Origin: JAWWOL01 sp033851545
Lineage (GTDB): Bacteria; Actinomycetota; Actinomycetes; JAWWOL01
DNA: 64,000 nucleotides
Reading direction: 5' to 3'
Assembly (NCBI GenBank): GCA_033851545.1
Contig: JAWWOO010000109.1
Coordinates: 1-64,000, forward strand
Shown here: one piece after another, positions 58,195-64,000 of the stretch
How the letters are laid out: each line of letters begins with the position of its first letter
How positions within the stretch are numbered: the stretch's first letter is position 1
Made by a program: the position numbers and the translations under genes
Notes under the pieces: generated by a model
The model's input: only the letters and a program-made list of their open reading frames with translations
Databases searched by the model: none
What the model was told of the DNA's origin: nothing

Positions 58195-58716
58195 TCAGCG
58201 CTTGCGGCGCGGCAGCTTGCGGGTCGAGCCGCCGACCGTGAACGGCATCGGGACGTCGGTCGCCGCCGGGGTCGGCGGCGGGGCCGTCGCCAGCGAGCCG
58301 TCCGGCATCGCATCCGGTGCCTCGCTCAGCCGCCCGGTCGGGGTGAGCCGGTGCACGGCGTTGTCGCGGGCCCAGCGCACCGCCGCAGCCTCGCCGTCGA
58401 CCAGGTTGAGCCGCTTGCCGAGCAGCAGCGGCACGACGCCGGCCCATTCGTCGCCTGCCGGCGACACCGCTGTCACGGTCGCGTCCCAGGACACCAGCCG
58501 GCTGCCTTTGTCCTTGCTGCGCACGGTGACGGTCGCGGTCCCGCCGTCGACGAGCCCGTCCCCAGGCTGCTCACCCGGGCCGGTGAGCACGTACGCCGAG
58601 CCGTCGTGCCAGACCAGCCAGACCGGAGTCGTCGCGGCCGCGGTCCTGACCCAGACCAGGCCGGACTTCTTGGTGGCCTCGTCGATCAGCAGCGAGGTCA
58701 GCTCGGTGGAGGTCAC
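58195..58716 (-). CDS. Small conserved protein, possibly split-barrel (PNPOx-like)
   Basis: 173 residues. The N-terminal 110 residues (ATKKSGLVWVRTAAATTPVW, LVWHDGSAYVLTGPGEQPGD, TATVTVRSKDKGSRLVSWDA) have the strand pattern of FMN-binding split barrels, but I cannot point to flavin-contact residues. The tail is Pro/Ala-rich and ends in basic RKLPRRKR. Function unassigned. It diverges from the DMT transporter gene. Confidence 0.65.
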   Translation of the reverse strand: MTSTELTSLLIDEATKKSGLVWVRTAAATTPVWLVWHDGSAYVLTGPGEQPGDGLVDGGTATVTVRSKDKGSRLVSWDATVTAVSPAGDEWAGVVPLLLGKRLNLVDGEAAAVRWARDNAVHRLTPTGRLSEAPDAMPDGSLATAPPPTPAATDVPMPFTVGGSTRKLPRRKR

Positions 58717-58743
58717 GCCTGCCAGCGTCTCACGACCGACCCC

Positions 58744-59664
58744 ATGGTGACCGGGCGCACCTCGGCCGTCACGCGCCCCCCCGCCGCCGACCTGCCGCTG
58801 CTCGCCGTCGCGGTGGCCGCGGTGTCCACCTCCGGCCCCCTGATGGCGTCAGCTGCGGTGACCGTACCGGTGCTCGCGATCGCGATGTGGCGCAATGCCC
58901 TCTCCCTGGTCGTGCTCGGCCCGGCGACGCTGCTCCGCCGGCGCACGGAGGTACGCGGCCTGGGCGCGCGCGAGCTCCGGTTCGCCGGTGTCGCAGGGGT
59001 TTTCCTCGCGCTGCACTTCGCGACGTGGGTGCCCAGCCTGAGCATGACCTCGGTCGCGTCGGCGACGGCGCTGGTGGCGACCCAGCCGGTCTGGCAGGCC
59101 GTCATCGCCCGGCTGCAGGGCGACCACGTGAGCCGGCAGGTGTGGCTCGGCATCGGCCTCGCCGTGGTCGGCGCCGGGTGGCTATCGGGCGCGGACTTCT
59201 CCGTCTCCAGCCGCAGCCTCGAGGGCGATGGCCTTGCGGCGGCTGCGGCTGTCTTCGCCGCCGTCTACATCGCCGCGGGTGGAGAGGTCCGCCGTACGGT
59301 CAGCTCGCTCACGTACACGACGGTCTGCTATGCCCTGGCCGCCCTGGTGCTGCTCGCGATCTGCCTCGCCGGCGGGGTCCGGCTCGGCGGCTGGTCTGCA
59401 GTGTCGTGGTCCAAGCTGGTGGCGATCACGGTCGGCGCGCAGCTGCTGGGGCACGCGGTGTTCAGCCTGGTGCTGCGGACGACCAGCCCGACCGTCGTCT
59501 CCCTGACCATCCTGCTCGAGGTGCCAGGCGCGGCGTTGCTGGCCTGGGTGTGGCTCGGGCAGGTGCCTCGGCTGTCCGTGCTGCCGGGCGCGCTGCTGCT
59601 CCTCGCCGGCATCGCGGTGGTTGCCGTGCAGGGAGTCCGGGCTGAGGAAGCCTCGCCGGACTGA
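58744..59664 (+). CDS. EamA/DMT-superfamily transporter
   Basis: 306 residues with ten predicted hydrophobic helices arranged as two EamA repeats. The first ends near GIGLAVVGAGWLSG; the second has FSLVLRTTSPTVVSLTILLE and PGAALLAWVWLGQVP. Members export metabolites such as amino acids, and the substrate cannot be inferred. ATG 58744 is used; GTG 58747 is equally possible. The upstream promoter would overlap the divergent small gene. Confidence 0.9.
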   Translation: MVTGRTSAVTRPPAADLPLLAVAVAAVSTSGPLMASAAVTVPVLAIAMWRNALSLVVLGPATLLRRRTEVRGLGARELRFAGVAGVFLALHFATWVPSLSMTSVASATALVATQPVWQAVIARLQGDHVSRQVWLGIGLAVVGAGWLSGADFSVSSRSLEGDGLAAAAAVFAAVYIAAGGEVRRTVSSLTYTTVCYALAALVLLAICLAGGVRLGGWSAVSWSKLVAITVGAQLLGHAVFSLVLRTTSPTVVSLTILLEVPGAALLAWVWLGQVPRLSVLPGALLLLAGIAVVAVQGVRAEEASPD

Positions 59665-59783
59665 GCGGACGATTTCCACGTTTCGACGCCTGGAGAGGGT
59701 CCGTTCCGGACATTTGCCCCACCTCAAAGGGTTGACTCAGCGCGATCGAGCAGCGAACGTGCGGTTATGACCCAGGTCCAGAC

Positions 59784-60446
59784 ATGACCAAGGTGCCCCC
59801 GAGTTGTCCCCGCTGCGGCCGTACCGTGCGAGAGCCCGGGCTGTGGTCCAACGACTGGCAGTGCGAGCGTCACGGCGAGGTGCGGCCCTACGTCCCGGCC
59901 GGTCAGATCAGCCCTGAGGGGATGGCCATGGTCGCCAGCAGGGCCGCGGTGCCGGTCTGGGTGCCCCACCCGATGATGACCGGCTGGGTGGTGACGGGGA
60001 TCGGTTCGTGCGGGGACGACCGTACGGGCGCCGGCGCCACCGTGATCTGCTGCTCGGGCCCCGGGCCACTCGGGGGGCCGGCCGACCTGGTGCTCATCGC
60101 CGAGGAGCCCACGATCGGGCTCGGGGCGCGGTTCGCCGGCATCGAGAGCACCGATCCGGGCGAGCTCACTGGCCCGGCCGCCGGCAAGCTGGCCACCGAC
60201 GGGCACCCGACCCCGCTCTGGCAGGTCGAGGGCAGCGCCCATCAGGACCGGGTGTCCTTCGTCGGCGAGGCTTCGGGGATCTGGCTCTGGGCCATCCTCT
60301 GGCCGTCGAGTGCCGGCCTCATCCTGCTGGACAACCTGTCACTGGCCGACGTACGCAGCGCGGGGCCGGCCGCGTACGAGATGCTCGGCTACGGCGCCGA
60401 GTCGCCGCGGATGACCGCCCCCCGGCTGGCTGGCATCTCCGACTGA
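59784..60446 (+). CDS. Conserved actinobacterial protein with N-terminal zinc ribbon (DUF6758-like)
   Basis: 220 residues. The start PPSCPRCGRTVREPGLWSND followed by WQCERHGEV looks like a small zinc ribbon. The rest includes VPVWVPHPMMTGWVVTGIG, GDDRTGAGATVICCSGPGPL and LIAEEPTIGLGARFAG, which I recall from a conserved streptomycete family (DUF6758). No function is known. The body has no membrane helix and appears cytosolic. Confidence 0.75.
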   Translation: MTKVPPSCPRCGRTVREPGLWSNDWQCERHGEVRPYVPAGQISPEGMAMVASRAAVPVWVPHPMMTGWVVTGIGSCGDDRTGAGATVICCSGPGPLGGPADLVLIAEEPTIGLGARFAGIESTDPGELTGPAAGKLATDGHPTPLWQVEGSAHQDRVSFVGEASGIWLWAILWPSSAGLILLDNLSLADVRSAGPAAYEMLGYGAESPRMTAPRLAGISD

Positions 60447-60564
60447 CTGCGGGCTGGTTTCTCGCATGAGGCGTTCGGCCGCAGAACCCCGGCGCCTGTG
60501 TCAGCATGTCCGCAGTCGGGCGCCCTGATGATGCGTCGGCGCCCTGCTATGTAGAGGACCTGCG

Positions 60565-61065
60565 ATGTCCGAACCGTTCCCGCCCCCGCCTGCCTACGCC
60601 CCGGGGGTCATCCTCCCGTCGGCAGCTCCCGCCGTCCCGTACGACCGCAGCGTTGCTCCTGTCGCGTCCGGTCTTGCCATGAAGCGCCGCAACCCCGCGG
60701 CGGTCTGGATCGGCCTGCCGCTGATCACGTTGGGCGTCTACAGCTACGTCTGGTACTACAAGATCAACAAGGAGATGGCCGAACTCGACCGGCGCAGGGC
60801 GATCTCGCCGTCAGGACCACTGCTGGTCATCATCTTCCTGGGCTGGACGGTGATCGCGCCCATCATCTCTTTCCATAACACGGGCAAGCGGATCCAGAAC
60901 GCCCAGCGCGCAGCTGGCTTGGTCCCGACCTGCTCGCCGGTGCTGTGCTGGTTGCTGGCGATCGTCTTCGGCCTGAACTCGCTCTACATGCAGGTGCAGC
61001 TCAACAAGATCGTGGACACCTATCCAGGGGCGACGCCGGGGATGCAGATCCCGCTCTACGCCTGA
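60565..61065 (+). CDS. DUF4234 small membrane protein
   Basis: 166 residues. A ~40-residue proline-rich N-terminal region precedes the DUF4234 pattern KRRNPAAVWIGLPLITLGVY with SYVWYYKINKEMAELDRRRA, then helices LLVIIFLGWTVIAPIISFHN and VLCWLLAIVFGLNSLYMQVQ. Three membrane segments are likely. Function unknown. The 118 bp upstream hold no clear promoter boxes. Confidence 0.85.
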   Translation: MSEPFPPPPAYAPGVILPSAAPAVPYDRSVAPVASGLAMKRRNPAAVWIGLPLITLGVYSYVWYYKINKEMAELDRRRAISPSGPLLVIIFLGWTVIAPIISFHNTGKRIQNAQRAAGLVPTCSPVLCWLLAIVFGLNSLYMQVQLNKIVDTYPGATPGMQIPLYA

Positions 61066-61143
61066 GGTTCCGCGGCCAGACCTGAAACCCCGGGTCGCTG
61101 ATACCGGGGCGGCAGTCTGTGCCGGTGCGCCGAGGCTGGCCGG

Positions 61144-61929
61144 TCAGGCCCGGGCCTCGGCGATCGAGTTACCGCCGTCCACGACGAGGACCTGTCCGGT
61201 GACGTACGACGCTCCGGGGCTGGCGAGGAAGGCGATCGCCGCGGCGACCTCGGCGGGCGCGGCGCTGCGGGCGAACGGGGTGCGCAGCCCCTGCGCGTAC
61301 TCCGCGGGGGTCTGAGAACCGGTGGCGATCCAGCCCGGCGCCACGGCGTTGACCGTGATGCCCCGGCCGGCCAGGTCGAGGGCGAGCGCCCGGGTCAGCC
61401 CGACCATGCCGGCCTTGGCGGTGGCGTAGACAAGGTCGGCGCGGGTGGCCATCACGGGTCCGGTCAGGCTGGACACCATCACGATGCGACCATCGCCCGC
61501 CGTCATCAGCGGCAAGGCCGCCCGCGTCGTCAGGAACGCGGTGTCGAGGTTGCGCCGGAGCCCGGTGTGCCATTGCTCGGTCGTCACGGCCTCCGGTGAG
61601 GTCTCCTCGGCCACGTGGTCGTTCACCGCGACCATGCCGGCGTTGTTGACCAGGATGTCCAACCGGCCCCAGCGGGTCTCGGCGACGCCGGTCAGCAGGG
61701 CGACCTGGTCGGGATCGGTCAGGTCGGCCAGAACAGCCACGGCGTCATGGCCGGCCGCCTGGAGCTCGGCCGCCCGCTGCTCGACCCGCTCGCTGGCGCC
61801 CGTGACCAGCACCGCTGCGCCCAGCTGGGCAAGCAGCAGAGCGGTGGCGTGGCCGATGCCCGTGGCACTGCCGGCCCCGGTCACCATGGCCACGCGCCCG
61901 GTGAGGTCGAACGCCTGAGGTGTCGGCAC
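61144..61929 (-). CDS. Short-chain dehydrogenase/reductase
   Basis: 261 residues of the classical SDR fold: cofactor loop VTGAGSATGIGHATALLL, LVNNAGMVAV, catalytic Ser in IVMVSSLTGPV, YATAKAG with Tyr-x3-Lys, and the C-terminal YVTGQVLVVDGGNS. Residues after the second beta strand (TGASERV) do not strictly fix NAD versus NADP. Closest in style to 3-oxoacyl reductases, but no acyl carrier genes are near. GTG 61929 lies 3 bp after the pmbA stop. Confidence 0.9.
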   Translation of the reverse strand: MPTPQAFDLTGRVAMVTGAGSATGIGHATALLLAQLGAAVLVTGASERVEQRAAELQAAGHDAVAVLADLTDPDQVALLTGVAETRWGRLDILVNNAGMVAVNDHVAEETSPEAVTTEQWHTGLRRNLDTAFLTTRAALPLMTAGDGRIVMVSSLTGPVMATRADLVYATAKAGMVGLTRALALDLAGRGITVNAVAPGWIATGSQTPAEYAQGLRTPFARSAAPAEVAAAIAFLASPGASYVTGQVLVVDGGNSIAEARA

Positions 61930-61931
61930 GA

Positions 61932-63278
61932 TCAGTGCCCGCTGGTCGAGGTGAAGTGGAACCGCGAGATGCGCATGGCCGGAGAGGCGCTCGCGCCGTC
62001 GAAGGTGTCGGTGGAGACCTCGCAGTCGGAACCCACGGCCTCGACATTGCTCAGCGCCTCGAGGATCGACTGCGTGAAGCGCAGGTTTCTTACGGAGCCG
62101 ACGATCCGGCCGTCCTCGACGAGGAAGGTGCCGTCCCTGGTCATGCCGGTGATGGTCGAGGTCATGGCATGCACGAGGTTGGTGTAGTGGAAGCGGGTGA
62201 CGAGGAGGCCTCGTTCGAGCCCGGCCACGAGCCGGTCGAGGCTGTCGGCGCCCGGCTCGATCAGCAGGTGGGTCGCCGAGCCGCCGTTGTGGTTGGGGGC
62301 GGGCAGTGCGTGCCCGGTCGAGCTGGTCCCGGCAAGCGCGGCGCTGGCCCGGTCATGGGTGACACCCACCGCGACGCCACGCTCGATGAGCGGATGGCGT
62401 CGGGTCGGCGTGCCCTCGGGATCGAACGGAACCCCTGGTAGCAAAGGAGAAATGGCGTCGTCGACCACCGTGATCAGGGGTGAGCAGACCTGGGTCCCCA
62501 TGCGTCCGGACAGCGGCGAGCGGTCCTCGAAGACTGTCTTGCCACCGAAGGCGGACCAGCCGAGCCACTGCGCAAAGGCGTGGGTGGCACCGGGTTCGAG
62601 GACGACCGCCCAGTGGCCCGGGTCGACCTCCCGCGGATGGGCGCCGAGCAGGACCTTGTCGGCGGCCGTCCGCCCGAGGGAGGCCGGGTCTAGCGCGTCG
62701 ACGGCGGGAGAGCTCGCCTGCGCCCAGCCGGTGGAGTCGGCACCGCTGGCGAGGATGCTCGCGGCGGCCCTCGTGGTCGCGGCGTACGCACGCACTCCGC
62801 GTGAGTTGACCACGGACTGCTCGCTGTGGTCGGTCTCGGCCGTGCCCGCGCCGTAGACGTTGCGTGGCAGCTCGGCGAGCATGCGCGCGACCAGGTCAGC
62901 CCGCCACGCCGGGTCGGCTCCGGAGGTCGCGGCATCCGCTGGAGAGGCCTTGCCGTACGGCTGCGGGTCGGCGAGACCGGGCCACCGGGGGTCCGGCATA
63001 GAGAGGACGGCGATCTCGCGGGCCTGCACCGCCGCGGCGCGTACCCCCTCGGCGGTGAGGTCGTTGGTCGCGACCACCGCCACCCGGGCGCCGTCGACGA
63101 CGACACGTACGCGGGCCTGGCCGTCGGAGCGGGCGACGTTCTGATGGATCCGCGAGTCGGCGAACCTGGTCAGCGCCGTGTCAGCCCGCTGCAGGTAGAC
63201 CTCGACCTCGTCGACGCCCTCGGTACGCAGCGCGGCCTCGCCGAGGCCGACCAGCCGGTCGGCTCCGTAGGCACTCAC
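61932..63278 (-). CDS. pmbA: TldE/PmbA-family metallopeptidase-like subunit
   Basis: 448 residues of the PmbA/TldE fold, the partner that lacks the metal-binding HExxxH and forms the heterodimeric protease with TldD. Recognisable parts are RFADSRIHQNVARSDGQARV, DHSEQSVVNSRGVRAYAATT, VLEPGATHAFAQWLGW, and GTFLVEDGRIVGSVRNLRFT near the end. It overlaps tldD by 4 nt (GTGA), giving balanced synthesis. In other bacteria the complex trims peptide substrates such as microcin or RiPP precursors. Confidence 0.93.
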   Translation of the reverse strand: MSAYGADRLVGLGEAALRTEGVDEVEVYLQRADTALTRFADSRIHQNVARSDGQARVRVVVDGARVAVVATNDLTAEGVRAAAVQAREIAVLSMPDPRWPGLADPQPYGKASPADAATSGADPAWRADLVARMLAELPRNVYGAGTAETDHSEQSVVNSRGVRAYAATTRAAASILASGADSTGWAQASSPAVDALDPASLGRTAADKVLLGAHPREVDPGHWAVVLEPGATHAFAQWLGWSAFGGKTVFEDRSPLSGRMGTQVCSPLITVVDDAISPLLPGVPFDPEGTPTRRHPLIERGVAVGVTHDRASAALAGTSSTGHALPAPNHNGGSATHLLIEPGADSLDRLVAGLERGLLVTRFHYTNLVHAMTSTITGMTRDGTFLVEDGRIVGSVRNLRFTQSILEALSNVEAVGSDCEVSTDTFDGASASPAMRISRFHFTSTSGH

Positions 63279-64000
63279 CGGACACCGACGGTGGCCCGGA
63301 ACCGGCCGGTCGACGCGCCGTGGCCGACCCGGGCGACCTGGCCCGGCTGGCCCTTGCCGCAGTTGGGCACGCCCCAGGTCTGCCAGTCCTCGGGTCCGCC
63401 GAGGGCGTCACAGGACCGCCAGAAGTCCACGCACCGCCCGGCGTAGCTGCCGTTGCGGTAGAGCCGGCCGAGGCGTCCGTTGTGGATCTCGTACGAGGCC
63501 TCGACGCCGAACTGGAAGTTGTCCCTGCGGTCGTCGATCGACCACGAGCGGTTGGTGACCAACAGGACTCCGTCGGTGGTGTCGGCGACGATCGAGGCCT
63601 GGTCGCCCTCGCGCGGCTCGAGGGAGACGTTGTTCATCCGGATCAGCGGGATGGTGCCCCACGAGTCGGCGCGGGCGGTCCCGTTGGAGCGCAGCCCGAT
63701 CTCGGCAGCCGTCTCCCGGTTGGTGAGGAAGCCGACGAGCAGCCCGTCCCGGATCAGGTCGTTGCTGCCGGCGGGCACCCCCTCGTCGTCGAAGCCGAAG
63801 GTGCCCATGGCACCCGGCGTTGTGGCGTCCGCCGTGATGGACACGATCGGGGCCGCGTACTGCAGCCGGCCCCGGTCGTCCGGCTCGACGAAGCTGGTGC
63901 CGGCGAAGGCCCGCTCCATGCCGAAGATGCGGTCGAGCTCGAGCGGGTGGCCGACGGACTCGTGCACCTGCAGGGAGAGCTGGCTGGAGTCGAGGACGAT
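63275..64000 (-). CDS. tldD: TldD metallopeptidase catalytic subunit (N-terminal part beyond window)
   Basis: The frame is open to the window edge, so about 241 C-terminal residues are visible. They include the catalytic metal motif QVHESVGHPLELDR (HExxxH), FVEPDDRGRLQYAAP, FDDEGVPAG, GLLVGFLTNRETA and a C-terminal CGKGQP with Cys that may complete the zinc site. It is the active half of the TldD-PmbA protease and is transcribed before pmbA. Confidence 0.94.
   Translation of the reverse strand: MVLDSSQLSLQVHESVGHPLELDRIFGMERAFAGTSFVEPDDRGRLQYAAPIVSITADATTPGAMGTFGFDDEGVPAGSNDLIRDGLLVGFLTNRETAAEIGLRSNGTARADSWGTIPLIRMNNVSLEPREGDQASIVADTTDGVLLVTNRSWSIDDRRDNFQFGVEASYEIHNGRLGRLYRNGSYAGRCVDFWRSCDALGGPEDWQTWGVPNCGKGQPGQVARVGHGASTGRFRATVGVR

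Overview
The window is a high-GC, gene-dense bacterial chromosome segment. GTG starts, 4-nt ATGA/GTGA overlaps and the protein families (DUF3117, DivIVA-like protein, GlgM-type glycogen synthase, SigE with a zinc anti-sigma factor, TatB and Mrp, SigE-family sigma factor) point to the Actinomycetota. The order fdxA-dapC, dapD-dapE, LOG proteins, tag, DUF3117, glgA/glgC, O-methyltransferase-sigE-rseA-tatB-mrp, MgtE-like, DUF1003 follows the Mycobacterium tuberculosis order Rv1177 to Rv1234 as I recall it. I therefore read the window as that conserved backbone carrying lineage-specific insertions. I cannot name genus or species.

Layout. 1-5.4 kb: a chemosensory cluster (MCP tail, hybrid CheA, receiver-GAF protein), interrupted by an antisense DUF559 gene between hairpins. 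5.4-11.2 kb: flavin reductase, cysteinyl-tRNA synthetase, small monooxygenase, SirB1-like protein and acetyltransferase, ferredoxin, dapC. 11.2-20.5 kb: a galactose module of DeoR regulator, lipoprotein-ATPase-two-permease importer resembling YtfQRT-YjfF, then galT-galK-galE, completing uptake and the Leloir pathway. 20.6-25 kb: a membrane protein, dapD-dapE, and a frameshifted SigE-family sigma gene coupled to a membrane protein with a SecD-like domain. 25-32 kb: two LOG proteins, DivIVA-like protein, SRPBCC, tag, HU-like protein, enoyl-CoA hydratase, DUF3117, leucyl aminopeptidase. 32-39 kb: a second DUF559 unit, glgA/glgC, a membrane protein, and a fur-katA peroxide operon. 39-48 kb: a signalling and export island with a lone receiver, one degenerate and one intact histidine kinase, a MacB/FtsX-type ABC exporter and a LuxR-type regulator. 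48-64 kb: O-methyltransferase, sigE-rseA-rseB-like-tatB, mrp, MarR, PilB-like ATPase, DUF1003, MgtE-like protein, PhzF-like protein, DMT transporter, small conserved proteins, SDR, and the pmbA-tldD pair.

The most unusual signal is repeat architecture. Both DUF559 (PD-(D/E)XK-fold) genes lie between inverted copies of a long imperfect hairpin: 63 nt in unit 1, 51 nt in unit 2. The hairpin sequence differs between units but matches within each. A gene-less hairpin of about the same size at 25.07 kb is bracketed by a perfect 9-bp direct repeat resembling a target-site duplication. A 63-bp pair of perfect palindromes lies downstream of katA. Together these suggest small endonuclease-linked hairpin elements reminiscent of REPIN/RAYT systems but with a different enzyme. 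That is inference and needs comparative genomics. No tRNA, rRNA, CRISPR array or classical insertion sequence was recognised.
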